From NCBI GenBank assembly GCA_038200275.1, contig JBBPYC010000022.1:1-21394 (forward strand): 21,394 nt of DNA, in the 5' to 3' direction. The position numbers were made by a program, and so were the translations under genes. The stretch comes from JBBPYC01 sp038200275. Lineage in GTDB: Bacteria; Pseudomonadota; Gammaproteobacteria; Burkholderiales; Burkholderiaceae_C. Under the pieces are notes generated by a model. The model saw only the letters and a program-made list of their open reading frames with translations. It was not told the origin of the DNA and did not search any database. This document shows positions 7,278 through 15,275 of this stretch, in pieces (the first letter of the stretch is position 1; the number at the start of each line of letters is the position of its first letter).

Positions 7278-8969
7278 TCAGGGTTGGACGGTAAGTGGAT
7301 CGACCCGGCGCAGTTGTCGATAGCGCTCGATCAAGGCGTTGGTCGAGCTGTCGTGCTCAAGCGGCGCGTCGCTCGCGATGTCGAGCTCCGGCAGCACACG
7401 CTGCGCCAGCACCTTGCCGAGTTCGACACCCCATTGGTCGAACGAATCGATGCCCCAGATCACACCCTGCGTGAACACGCTGTGCTCGTAGAGTGCGATC
7501 AGTGAGCCCAACGTACTAGGTGTGAGCCGCTGCGCCAGGATCGTGTTGCTCGGACGGTTGCCTTCGAAGACGCGGTGCGGCACCAGCGCGGCTGGCGTGC
7601 CTTCGGCGGCGACCGCTTCAGCGGTCTTGCCAAAGGCCAACGCCTCGCTCTGCGCAAACAGGTTGGCCATCAGCAGGTCGTGCTGACGCCCAAGCGGATT
7701 CAGGCTGTGGCAGAAGCCGATGAAATCGCAAGGCACCAGCCGCGTGCCCTGATGCAGCAACTGGTAGAACGAATGCTGGCCGTTGGTGCCGGGCTCACCC
7801 CAGAGGACCGGTGCGGTCTGGACGTCGACGCGCTGTCCGGTCTGCGTTACGTGCTTACCGTTGCTCTCCATCGTCAACTGCTGCAGATAAGCCGGGAAGC
7901 GCTTCAGGTACTGGTCATAGGGCAGCACCGCCGTGGTCGCCGCGCCGAGGAAGTTGTTGTTCCAGATCGCCAGCAGGCCGAGCAGCGCAGGCATGTTCGC
8001 CTCGATCGGCGCGTGGCGAAAGTGCTCATCCATCGCGTGGAAACCGGACAGCAGGTCAGAGAAGTGCTGCGGCCCGATCGCGACCATCGTCGACAGCCCG
8101 ATCGCCGAGTCCATCGAGTAGCGGCCGCCCACCCAGTCCCAGAAGCCGAACATGTTGTCGGCCGCGATGCCGAACTGCGCCACGGCTTGCGCATTCGTCG
8201 AGACCGCAACGAAATGGCGCGCCACCGCCTGGTCATCGCCGAGCTGTCCGACGGCCCAGGCCCGCGCCGCGTGGGCGTTGGTCAAGGTCTCCTGCGTCGT
8301 GAAGGTCTTCGAGCAGACGATGAACAGCGTTTCGGCAGCATCGAGATCGCGCGTCGCTTCGACCAGGTCGGTGCCGTCGACATTCGAGACGAAGCGCACC
8401 GTCAGGTCGCGCTGGCTGTAGTGGCGCAAGGCTTCATAAGCCATTACCGGCCCGAGGTCCGAGCCGCCGATGCCGATGCTCACGACATTGCGAATGCGCT
8501 TGCCGGTATGGCCGAGCCAGCGGCCACTGCGTACGGCGTCGGCGAACACGGCCATGCGCTTCAGCACCGCGTGGACCTGTGTGATCACGTCAACACCATC
8601 CACGACGAGTTGGTCGCTGGCCGGCGCGCGCAACGCGACGTGCAGCACCGAGCGCTGCTCGGTCAAGTTGATCACATCGCCGCGGAACATCGCCTCGATG
8701 CGGCCGGGCAGGTCGCAGTCGGCTGCAAGCGCGCTGAGCAGCTTCAGCGTGCGGTCATTGATGCGGTTCTTCGAATAGTCCAGATACAACCCGACCGCTT
8801 CGAGCGTGTAGCGCTGACCGCGTTCGGCATCGGCGGCGAACAGGTCGCGTAGATGGGTGTGGCCGGTATCTGCATGGTGGGCGGCGAGTGCCTGCCACGC
8901 CGGCTGCTCGATCAGCGATGGCAGCGCCGTCGACAGGTCGCGTGCGGCAGTGGTGGCCTGCGCGCTCAT
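7278..8969 (-). CDS. pgi: Glucose-6-phosphate isomerase
   Basis: A 563-residue phosphoglucose isomerase that interconverts glucose 6-phosphate and fructose 6-phosphate in the cytosol. Visible family marks are SIGIGGSDLGP (from 164), SKTFTTQET (220-228), WDWVGGRYSMDSA (277-289), the catalytic GEPGTNGQHSF with Glu392 and His399, and QWGVELGKVLA with Lys519. The frame is open far upstream, but ATG 8969 is the start: it shares one base with the transaldolase stop (TGATG), and homology begins just after it. Length is normal. This arrangement supports a pathway feeding fructose 6-phosphate from the pentose branch back to glucose 6-phosphate. Confidence 0.96.
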   Translation of the reverse strand: MSAQATTAARDLSTALPSLIEQPAWQALAAHHADTGHTHLRDLFAADAERGQRYTLEAVGLYLDYSKNRINDRTLKLLSALAADCDLPGRIEAMFRGDVINLTEQRSVLHVALRAPASDQLVVDGVDVITQVHAVLKRMAVFADAVRSGRWLGHTGKRIRNVVSIGIGGSDLGPVMAYEALRHYSQRDLTVRFVSNVDGTDLVEATRDLDAAETLFIVCSKTFTTQETLTNAHAARAWAVGQLGDDQAVARHFVAVSTNAQAVAQFGIAADNMFGFWDWVGGRYSMDSAIGLSTMVAIGPQHFSDLLSGFHAMDEHFRHAPIEANMPALLGLLAIWNNNFLGAATTAVLPYDQYLKRFPAYLQQLTMESNGKHVTQTGQRVDVQTAPVLWGEPGTNGQHSFYQLLHQGTRLVPCDFIGFCHSLNPLGRQHDLLMANLFAQSEALAFGKTAEAVAAEGTPAALVPHRVFEGNRPSNTILAQRLTPSTLGSLIALYEHSVFTQGVIWGIDSFDQWGVELGKVLAQRVLPELDIASDAPLEHDSSTNALIERYRQLRRVDPLTVQP

Positions 8970-10063
8970 CAGCCGGCCTCTGTCAGACTCTGGCGCTTTT
9001 CCTGGATGCGCGAGAGCAGTGCGCGCCACGATGCGGCGAACGATTCGGCGCCCTCGCGCTGCAAGCGTGCGGCCAGGGCTCCATCGTCGACGCCCTCGCG
9101 CCTGAACTCTTCCAGCACCGCCTCGGCATAACCTCCATCGGTCGGCAACGCGGCACTCACTTTGCCGTGATCGGCAAACGCCTGCAACGTCTTCTCGGGA
9201 ATCGTGTCGATGGTGTCGGGTGCCGCCAGTGCCTGGACGTACAACGTGTCGGGCGCGGCAGGGTCCTTGGTGCCGGTGCTGGCCCACAGTAATCGCTGCG
9301 GCCGTGCGCCGGCTTTGGCAAGTTTCAGCCAGCGCGGTGAGGCGAGGAGGTCGCGGTAGGCCTTGTAAGTGCGCATCGCGATCGCAATACCCAGGCGGTT
9401 GTGAAACGGGGGTGAGACTTCCTGTTTTACCCCGACGTCCCAGCGACTGATGAACAACGAGGCCACCGAGCGCACGTTCGGGTCCCGGCCTGCCTCGATG
9501 CGGCGTTCGATGCCGCGCATGTAGGCTTCAGCAGCCGCCAGGTAATGCTCGCGCGAGAACAGCAGGGTCACGTTCACCGGCACGCCTTCGAAGATCGATT
9601 CCTCGATGGCTTTCGCCCCGGCCGCCGTGCCCGGTATCTTGATGAAGAGGTTCGGCCGGTCCGCTGCCTCGTGCAGCCAGGCCGCGGCGTGGATGGTCTT
9701 GGCGGCGTTGTCCGACAGCAATGGGGACACTTCAAGCGAAACCCAGCCGTCGATCCCTTCGGTCGCATCGAAGATCGGACGGAACAGATCGGCTGCCGTG
9801 GTCAGATCTTCCAGCGCCAGCGCGAAGAACAGCTCTTCGGTGCCTTCACTGCGCCGCGCGAGTCGAACAATCGCTTCGTCGTAGAAGCTGCCGTGGCCAA
9901 TCGCGTGTTCAAAGATCGTCGGATTCGACGTCAACCCGGTTACCGAGAAGTCGGCGATGTAGCGCGCAAGCGTGCCCACCACGAGCATTTCGCGACTGAT
10001 GTTGTCGACCCACAGGCTCTGGCCGAGATCGTGCAATTTCTTCGTGTTGGCGTTGATGTTCAT
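8969..10063 (-). CDS. tal: Transaldolase (subfamily 2)
   Basis: A 364-residue transaldolase of the longer, subfamily-2 type. It moves a dihydroxyacetone unit between sugar phosphates in the non-oxidative pentose phosphate pathway. The barrel shows GLTSNPTIFEHAI (43-55), SLEVSP (109-114) and the Schiff-base lysine in NLFIKIPGT (Lys142), followed by VNVTLLFS and a SLFISRWD strand. ATG 10063 overlaps the HAD gene stop as ATGA and is preceded by GGAG. An in-frame extension to 10384 lies antisense-free within the HAD gene in another frame and is not real. The stop overlaps the pgi start by one base. Confidence 0.95.
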   Translation of the reverse strand: MNINANTKKLHDLGQSLWVDNISREMLVVGTLARYIADFSVTGLTSNPTIFEHAIGHGSFYDEAIVRLARRSEGTEELFFALALEDLTTAADLFRPIFDATEGIDGWVSLEVSPLLSDNAAKTIHAAAWLHEAADRPNLFIKIPGTAAGAKAIEESIFEGVPVNVTLLFSREHYLAAAEAYMRGIERRIEAGRDPNVRSVASLFISRWDVGVKQEVSPPFHNRLGIAIAMRTYKAYRDLLASPRWLKLAKAGARPQRLLWASTGTKDPAAPDTLYVQALAAPDTIDTIPEKTLQAFADHGKVSAALPTDGGYAEAVLEEFRREGVDDGALAARLQREGAESFAASWRALLSRIQEKRQSLTEAG

Positions 10064-10776
10064 GGTATCTCCAGGGTGGTGCTCGCCTTGTCGGCGTGCT
10101 GCTTGATCGATGGCAAGAGATCGAGATCGACCAGTTCGCCGATGTGCTCGATCGTGAAATCGGCAGCCGGATAAATGGCGACCGCTTCCAAGTCGAGCGC
10201 ATAGTGACCCTGGCGCGCGAAGCTGGTGGTGAGCTGCTCCGGCCAGACCGCCTTCATGGCCGCCAGGATACGCAACTTGTCGTCGACCATCACGTAGTGC
10301 CGGGCCGGATAGTGGTGTTGCACGGCGTCCAGCGCCTGTTCCTTGTGCACGTAGACCAGCGCGCGGCCATCGACGGCGTCCCACAGGCCCGAGCGCTGCA
10401 GCTTGCGCGGCTGGAACACGACGTCGCCATCGGTCAGGATCACGGTCGGGCCGAAACGGTTCAGGTGCCTGATGACCTCCAACGCACGCGGATACAGGCG
10501 ATCGGCAAACGGGTAGTCGATCAGGTACGAGGACATCATCAACAGCCGCTGCTCGTCGGCGCTGCCACGTTCGATGCCGAGCCGGTAGCGCTGCAAGGTG
10601 CCCAGATAGTCGACATAGCCGAGCTCTTCACGCAGCTGGTCGAAGATCGTCCAATAGCGCTGCGCGCAAGAGGCGCCGAACTCACGTTCCAAGTGGTCGT
10701 GCAGGTCGGCCACGATGCGGTCGCCATCGAGCAGCGTGTTGTCGACGTCAAGGAGAAAGATTGCGTCGGCTGTCAT
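10060..10776 (-). CDS. HAD-superfamily hydrolase in the sugar-phosphate operon
   Basis: A 238-residue haloacid-dehalogenase-type hydrolase. Motif I is LLDVDNT (nucleophile Asp10, acid/base Asp12), motif II is ILTDGD (Thr115), Lys145 sits in HKEQAL, and motif IV is MVDDK (Asp165-Asp166). A helical cap lies between about residues 17 and 95. The substrate cannot be read from sequence. Its place between zwf and tal, overlapping tal by ATGA, suggests a sugar phosphate or a damaged pathway intermediate such as a phosphorylated side product; this is inference. AGGAAGG precedes ATG 10776 at good spacing, so this gene may be a fresh translation start after the 38-base gap from zwf. Confidence 0.85.
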   Translation of the reverse strand: MTADAIFLLDVDNTLLDGDRIVADLHDHLEREFGASCAQRYWTIFDQLREELGYVDYLGTLQRYRLGIERGSADEQRLLMMSSYLIDYPFADRLYPRALEVIRHLNRFGPTVILTDGDVVFQPRKLQRSGLWDAVDGRALVYVHKEQALDAVQHHYPARHYVMVDDKLRILAAMKAVWPEQLTTSFARQGHYALDLEAVAIYPAADFTIEHIGELVDLDLLPSIKQHADKASTTLEIP

Positions 10777-10814
10777 TCAAGACCTTCCTCAGTCGGGTGG
10801 CTGTGCATGGGAGC

Positions 10815-12236
10815 CTAGGCCTCCGGTTCGCGCCAGCTGCCGTTGCCGACGATGAGCGCGTCGGCCTCGGGTGGCCCCCAGCTACCCGGCTTGTAGGGCA
10901 GGGCCAGATGGTGCGTGGCCAGTACCGGCTCGACCACAGTCCAGGCCGCCATTATCGCGTTCGCGTCGGTGAACAGCGCGTCGTCGCCGGCCATGGCATC
11001 GCCGAGCAGACGCTCGTAGGTCGACATCGAACTGGGTTCGTCCTGGCCCAGATACAGCTCGCGCTGGACGCCGACGAATTCCCTGCCCGGGCGCTTGACG
11101 CGTGCGGCCAGCGCAATGCCGGCATCGGGTTGCAGCCGGAAGCGGAAGTAGTTGGCGCGGCCACCGGACGGTCCGGAGTCGTCGAACAATTGCTGCGGTG
11201 GTGGGTGCATCTGCACCTGGACTTCGGCCACCGACCGCGGCAGACGCTTGCCAGCGCGCAGGTACCAGGGCACGCCGGCCCAGCGCCATGAGTCGATGAA
11301 CAGGCGCAGCGCGCAGAAGGTCTCGACATCGGAGTCAAGCGCGACGCCCTTTTCATCGCGGTAGCCGATGTACTGGCCGCGCACCAGATCGGCGGATTTG
11401 AGCGGCAGCATCGCACGCAGCACGTCGGTCTTGGCGGTGTGCACGGCGTCGAAGCTTTGGTAGCCCGGCGCGTCCATCGCCAGCAGCGCGACGATCTGGA
11501 ACAGGTGGTTCTCGACCACGTCGCGCAGGCAGCCGGCACTCTCGTAGTACGCGCCGCGCGCGCCGACGCCGAAATCCTCGGCCAGCGTCACCTGCACGCT
11601 GGCGATGTGATTGCGGTTCCATACCGGCTCCAGAAACGAGTTGGCAAAGCGGAAATAGAGGATGTTCATGATCGCCTCCTTGCCCAGGTAATGGTCGATG
11701 CGGAAGATCGACGACTCGGGGAAAACCGCCTGCGCCACCGCATTCAGCTCGTGCGCCGAAGCAAGATCGCGGCCGAACGGCTTCTCGACGATCACGCGCG
11801 CGTCGTGTGCAAGACCCGAGTTGCCCAGGCTCTGGATTACGGTGGCGAACAGCGACGGCGGAATGGCCAGGTAGAACGCCGGCCGCTTTGCGCTACCGAG
11901 CGCGACCTTCAGCGCGGTGAACGTGGCGTCGTCGTTGTAGTTGCCGCTGACGTAGTTCAGCAGCGCCATCAGGCGGTCGAACGCGGCGGGGTCGTCAATG
12001 CCGCCTTCATGTCCCTCGTGCAGCAGGCTGTTGCGCACGTGACTGTGCCATTCGGCTACACCCCACTTCGACGACGCGACGCCGATCACCGGTACTTTCA
12101 AGTGGCCTTTCTTCACCATCGCATAAAGCGCGGGAAAGATCTTCTTGGCGGCGAGATCACCGCTGAATCCAAACACGACCAAGGCGTCGGAATGCGGTTG
12201 CTCTGCAGTCGAGCCAGTGCGTGCATCAACGCTCAT
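10815..12236 (-). CDS. zwf: Glucose-6-phosphate 1-dehydrogenase
   Basis: This 473-residue enzyme oxidises glucose 6-phosphate to 6-phosphogluconolactone with NAD(P)+, entering the oxidative pentose phosphate or Entner-Doudoroff route. The Rossmann loop is FGFSGDLAAKK (22-32; most homologues have GASGDLA), the EKPFG strand follows at 151, and the active-site signature RIDHYLGKE (179-187) holds the substrate-binding His182 and Lys186. A later GCLRDVVENHLFQ segment has the catalytic His region. Length is normal. ATG 12236 overlaps the stop of the gnd remnant as ATGA, with AGGAAG upstream inside that remnant. No 6-phosphogluconolactonase gene is in the window. Confidence 0.95.
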   Translation of the reverse strand: MSVDARTGSTAEQPHSDALVVFGFSGDLAAKKIFPALYAMVKKGHLKVPVIGVASSKWGVAEWHSHVRNSLLHEGHEGGIDDPAAFDRLMALLNYVSGNYNDDATFTALKVALGSAKRPAFYLAIPPSLFATVIQSLGNSGLAHDARVIVEKPFGRDLASAHELNAVAQAVFPESSIFRIDHYLGKEAIMNILYFRFANSFLEPVWNRNHIASVQVTLAEDFGVGARGAYYESAGCLRDVVENHLFQIVALLAMDAPGYQSFDAVHTAKTDVLRAMLPLKSADLVRGQYIGYRDEKGVALDSDVETFCALRLFIDSWRWAGVPWYLRAGKRLPRSVAEVQVQMHPPPQQLFDDSGPSGGRANYFRFRLQPDAGIALAARVKRPGREFVGVQRELYLGQDEPSSMSTYERLLGDAMAGDDALFTDANAIMAAWTVVEPVLATHHLALPYKPGSWGPPEADALIVGNGSWREPEA

Positions 12237-12436
12237 CGCGCTTCCTCAGCGGGTTTTTGGAGGTGTCCGCCGAAGGCGTGCCGCATGGCCGACAGCAACT
12301 GAATGGCGCCGTCGGCGTGCAGCGCGGAAATGGCCTCGGGTTGCGTGTCGTGCACGACGCAGACGTATCCTGTTTTCATCAGGCGCCGCGTCATGTTCGC
12401 ATCCATCCGGCCCAGACCGATCATTCCCAGTTCCAT
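12233..12436 (-). pseudogene. gnd: 6-phosphogluconate dehydrogenase remnant with internal deletion
   Basis: A 67-codon open frame whose first 45 residues match the Rossmann start of the short (YqeC-type) decarboxylating 6-phosphogluconate dehydrogenases: MELGMIGLGRM, NMTRRLMKTG and HADGA. Its last 20 (LLSAMRHAFGGHLQKPAEE) match that family's extreme C-terminus. The roughly 230 or more residues between them, with substrate-binding and catalytic Lys, are gone, yet frame is kept. The nucleotide loop is also changed (GLGRMD for GLGRMG). It keeps a good ribosome site (GGAG before ATG 12436) and overlaps zwf by ATGA. It cannot be an enzyme; it may persist as a leader cistron for zwf. The alternative, an assembly error, needs checking. 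Confidence 0.8.
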
Positions 12437-12463
12437 ATGTTTCTCCGTTGCACGTTGCTTGAA

Positions 12464-12690
12464 TTAACGGCCGACTTTGACGAAGAGGTTGCCTGCCATC
12501 GGCGCGGCCTTGCCTTCGGTCGAATGATGGATCGTCTGCTGTCTTGAAATCTGCGTGGCTATGGTGGGTGGATGCTTTTCGACACAGCAGCCAAAGTCGA
12601 CCGGAGCCGTGTGTGGCCGCGACCAAGATCAACTCGATGCCGGCCAGCGAATCGCAGACCTCGGCGAAAAATTCGTGAGCCACCTTCTCA
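12464..12690 (-). pseudogene. eRF1-like / host-attachment-type protein, C-terminal remnant
   Basis: Two minus-strand frames together read like the C-terminal half of small bacterial proteins annotated as host attachment or translational machinery (baeRF-like) proteins. The first (about 12690 to 12600) gives VAHEFFAEVCDSLAGIELIL. After a frameshift near GTCGCGGCCACAC the second gives VDFGCCVEKHPPTIATQ, then TIHHSTEGK and LFVKVGR, ending at TAA 12464. This matches the family's FFxEVxxAL...ILLVGP...VEKHxP...TVDHPTEGQ...YF pattern. The N-terminal half is missing, and the remnant abuts the stop of the VIT1-type gene. No start signal is evident. The assignment rests on pattern recall only. Confidence 0.5.
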
Positions 12691-13404
12691 AACGACCGCG
12701 CCAAACAATGCGCCCACCGCTGCAGTGATCGCCATCGCAATCGCCCCCCAGAAAGTGACTCGCCAGGCGCCGATCCGCACACTGGCACCGCCGACTTTCG
12801 CGGCAATGGATCCAAGCAACGCCAGGAACGCAAGTGAGGTCACTGCGATCCACGGCATCAGGTGCTTTCCGCTCGCCATCGCGGCCACAATCAGGGGCAG
12901 CGCAGCGCCTACCGCAAAGCTCACCGCCGAGGCCAGCGCCGCCTGAATCGGCCGCGCTCCCAGGTCTTTGGAGAAGCCGAGTTCATCGCGCGAATGCGCC
13001 CCCAGGGCGTCTCGTGCCATCAATTGGTCGGCGACTTGCTTTGCGAGCTCGGGGTCGAGACCGCGGCCAATGTAAAGCGCTGCGAGCTCGCGGTGTTCGC
13101 CGACGGGATCCTGCTTCAACTCACCGCGCTCGCGTGCCAGGTCGGCGTTCTCGGTATCGGCCTGGGAATGCACCGACACATATTCGCCCGCCGCCATCGA
13201 CATGGCCCCGGCCACCAGCCCGGCAACCCCTGTTACCAGAATGCTGCTGTGGCTGGCGCTCGCCGCGGCCACGCCGAGCATCAGGCTGCCGGTCGAGACG
13301 ATGCCGTCGTTGGCACCCAGCACCGCAGCGCGCAACCATCCGATGCGCGATGTGCGGTGGTGTTCTGTGTGCCGCCGTGTGGCCCGTGTCGAGGCGCTTT
13401 GCAC
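12688..13404 (-). CDS. VIT1/CCC1-type iron/manganese transporter
   Basis: A 238-residue membrane protein of the VIT1/CCC1 family, which moves Fe(II) or Mn(II) out of the cytosol. The first helix region carries RAAVLGANDGIVSTGSLMLG (25-44), the second GAMSMAAGEYVSVHSQADTE (66-85) with the family's Glu and Met residues. A cytosolic, acidic metal-binding loop (about 84-150) contains Glu/Asp-rich helices. Three further helices lie at about 153-178, 184-203 and 214-236. The start is GTG at 13404, 22 bases after the BON-protein stop, with only a weak GAAG upstream, so the two genes are probably one unit. The product would help guard against metal-driven oxidative damage. Confidence 0.9.
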   Translation of the reverse strand: MQSASTRATRRHTEHHRTSRIGWLRAAVLGANDGIVSTGSLMLGVAAASASHSSILVTGVAGLVAGAMSMAAGEYVSVHSQADTENADLARERGELKQDPVGEHRELAALYIGRGLDPELAKQVADQLMARDALGAHSRDELGFSKDLGARPIQAALASAVSFAVGAALPLIVAAMASGKHLMPWIAVTSLAFLALLGSIAAKVGGASVRIGAWRVTFWGAIAMAITAAVGALFGAVV

Positions 13405-13426
13405 CGAATCAGATACTGCTAAATCT

Positions 13427-14080
13427 TCAGGGAACGATCGTGAGGTCGTTCTTGACCATGGTCACGCCGGGTGCAGACCATGCCGCCCACAGTGCCTGGT
13501 CTCGTTCGGCCCACGACGCCACGCTGCCCGTGAGTGTGACGGTCCCGCTGTCGGTGCTGACGCTGATGCGGCGGGCCTCCAGATCGGCATGGCGCCGAAA
13601 CGACTCTTCGATCTTGCTCTTGACGTCGATCCACTTCGTCTCGGGCTTGATCGTGATGTCGTTGGACACCGCAATGACGCCCATCAGGTTGCGCACGCTG
13701 CGCGCGGCTGCATCCTTTTGGTATTCCCAGTCGAGCGTGCCGCTCAACGTGAGCCAGCCGTTTTTGACGACGACCTTGACCTTGTCATGGGGTACTTCGT
13801 AGTCCCACTTCAGCGAAGTTACTGCCGCCTCGGCCAGGTCCTGATCGCTGCGCTTGAGCGAGCCGACCATCTCGACAGCGATGTCGTTGGCCAGGCCCTT
13901 GACGCCGTAGACGCCCTTGGCGGCTTCTTCGGCAGCCGACTTTTCAGCATAGTGCGCGACCTGGCCGGTCAGAGTGACGACGCCGTTCTTGGCGGTGACG
14001 CCGATGTGCGCGGCGTTGACGCTCGGGCGCCATTTGAGTTCTTCAAGAACGTTGGTTTGCAGTTGTGTGTCAGTGTTCAT
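13427..14080 (-). CDS. Three-BON-domain protein
   Basis: A 217-residue protein made of three BON domains in series, at about residues 5-72, 77-145 and 150-217. Each shows the repeat signature: GVVTLTGQV (33-41), GWLTLSGTLDW and GTVTLTGSVASW. BON domains bind phospholipid or attach to membranes, as in OsmY. Unlike OsmY it has no signal peptide, so it should act in the cytosol. ATG 14080 has AAGGA upstream. Such triple-BON proteins are common beside universal stress proteins in stress islands of Betaproteobacteria (known pattern); here the VIT1-type transporter follows directly. The sequence looks intact and of usual length. Confidence 0.9.
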   Translation of the reverse strand: MNTDTQLQTNVLEELKWRPSVNAAHIGVTAKNGVVTLTGQVAHYAEKSAAEEAAKGVYGVKGLANDIAVEMVGSLKRSDQDLAEAAVTSLKWDYEVPHDKVKVVVKNGWLTLSGTLDWEYQKDAAARSVRNLMGVIAVSNDITIKPETKWIDVKSKIEESFRRHADLEARRISVSTDSGTVTLTGSVASWAERDQALWAAWSAPGVTMVKNDLTIVP

Positions 14081-14190
14081 GGGTTAATCCTTCATTCGAG
14101 TCGGATTGACTGGAATACCTAGACTGAACGCAAGGTGTGGGGGGTGTCTGTGCGGCAACGCACTCAGGCGTTCGATAAAGGTGCAGATCG

Positions 14191-14834
14191 TCAGTGTCCC
14201 GTGGGCAGCGGCGACCATTCGGGCCGCTGCTGCCGCTCCCAGTCGACGACGATCAGGTAGCGGCCAAGCGTCGAGGTGGGTGTCCGATCACTGCGCAGCA
14301 CCCGGAGATGGGCACCGCTGGCCAATGCTTTGGCGTCGCCTGCGTTGAGCAAACCGTGGCGGTCGATGAGGATGTCCAGGGTGGCCGGTATGCGAACGCA
14401 GCCTTCTGATTGCGCCGTACCAGTTTCGGGGCCGCCAACTCGGCGTCGGTGGAATGCATCTGCAGGCGCATCTTTCCCATGGCGCCATTGCCCCAACCAC
14501 GGGGCGCCTCGACCCAGCCGAAGTCATAGATGCGCAGGCCCTTGCGCCCATAGCCTCGAAACCCTAGCTTGTTCTTCGTACCTTCAGCGCGAAATTCAGG
14601 GTTCGACATCGTGTGATCGAATACGCCGAGCGGTGTCGTGAAGCGTTCGTAGCGAACGGGCGAGCCCGTCGACACCGGCGCAGCGCCGACGAACTCCCAA
14701 CCGTTTTCGGCCGAGCCCCAATAGAGCAGAAGAGCTTGCACAGTGTTTGGGCCTGCAGGCCCGTAATAGGACTGAGTGCCAGACTTGTTGCAAGTAGGGC
14801 GCGGAGCCCGGCCGAACGCAGCGACCAGAAACAT
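14191..14834 (-). pseudogene. L,D-transpeptidase (YkuD-like), multiply frameshifted
   Basis: The start (ATG 14834, AAGGA upstream) soon needs another frame to read a signal peptide, RSAGLRALLATSLALSPITG. Near 14745 the original frame resumes with GWEFVGAAPVSTGSP, TPLGVFDHTM, LGFRGYGRKGLRIYDFGW and MRLQMHSTD. A third shift, one missing base at GGCGCAATCAGAAGG near 14415, moves the catalytic SEGCVRIP (active Cys) and GRYLIVVDW tail into yet another frame ending at 14191. The intact ancestor would be a periplasmic YkuD-domain protein that cross-links peptidoglycan or attaches lipoproteins. Three independent shifts favour a true pseudogene over sequencing error, but read support is needed. The order of motifs is complete, so decay looks recent. 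Confidence 0.75.
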
Positions 14835-14897
14835 GTTGGATTCCTTGAAATTGCCGCATGACCTCGCCTGGACTCGCACTGCGGTTTATATTGCGGT

Positions 14898-15275
14898 TCA
14901 ATAGGCGCCACCTTCAAGGTGACCTCCTTCACGCAGCGTGTGCAACTTGGGTCGCATGGTGCGCAACTCGCTTTCGAGGTCGGTGATCTGGCCCAGAAGC
15001 ATCATGGCCAGCGCGAAGCCGTGGTCGTCAAGGGCCAGGTCGTGACGCAGGAGGTCCGCGCGCTGCAGTGTCATGACGCAGTCCAGGCGAAACGCCCGGG
15101 GATCGCTAACCGATGTGACCGGCGTGAGCACGCCGTAGTCGATGAGTCCTTTCAGGTCGACGGTGCCGACGCCCGACAACTGAGCGACTTGCTCCAGCGA
15201 CAGCGTCGCTGCATGGTCGGCAACGTCGCCTTGTGTTTGTCCGTCGAGCAACTCAACTGTGGGTATGGGTTTCAT
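14898..15275 (-). CDS. CbpM-like chaperone modulator (MerR-type)
   Basis: A 125-residue protein with a MerR-like (PF13591) fold, as in CbpM, the inhibitor of the DnaJ-like co-chaperone CbpA. Evident family features are LSLEQVAQLSGVG (helix-turn-helix), DLKGLIDYGVLTPV, the wing with AFRLDC, and LLRHDLALDDHGFALAMML followed by a C-terminal helix ITDLESELRTM. ATG 15275 is chosen because homology begins after it; no good ribosome site is visible, and the frame is open to 15434, so a longer form cannot be excluded. A cbpA gene normally lies directly upstream of cbpM, but none is seen here. The gene may be an orphan left by rearrangement. Confidence 0.7.
   Translation of the reverse strand: MKPIPTVELLDGQTQGDVADHAATLSLEQVAQLSGVGTVDLKGLIDYGVLTPVTSVSDPRAFRLDCVMTLQRADLLRHDLALDDHGFALAMMLLGQITDLESELRTMRPKLHTLREGGHLEGGAY

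Noticed and set aside
7575..8852. Long plus-strand open frame of 425 codons opposite pgi
   Set aside because: It is Arg/His/Gln-rich, has no motif, and is the mirror of a gene with all catalytic residues. Long antisense frames are common in GC-rich DNA.
8970..9287. N-terminal extension of glucose-6-phosphate isomerase
   Set aside because: It overlaps the end of transaldolase out of frame, and isomerase homology begins only after the ATG at 8969.
10064..10384. Open extension upstream of transaldolase in the same frame
   Set aside because: It lies wholly within the HAD gene in another frame, is Arg/Gly-rich and shows no motif. The ATG at 10063 has a ribosome site and matches the family start.
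12246..12833. Minus-strand open frame of 195 codons spanning the gnd and eRF1-like remnants
   Set aside because: It passes through three unrelated stretches. Only a short part matches the eRF1-like family, and the rest is an off-frame reading of gnd' and the VIT1-type gene.
14644..14658. Palindrome CGTTCG-TAG-CGAACG as a further copy of the intergenic palindrome
   Set aside because: It has a three-base centre, lies inside the transpeptidase coding remnant, and is probably chance.
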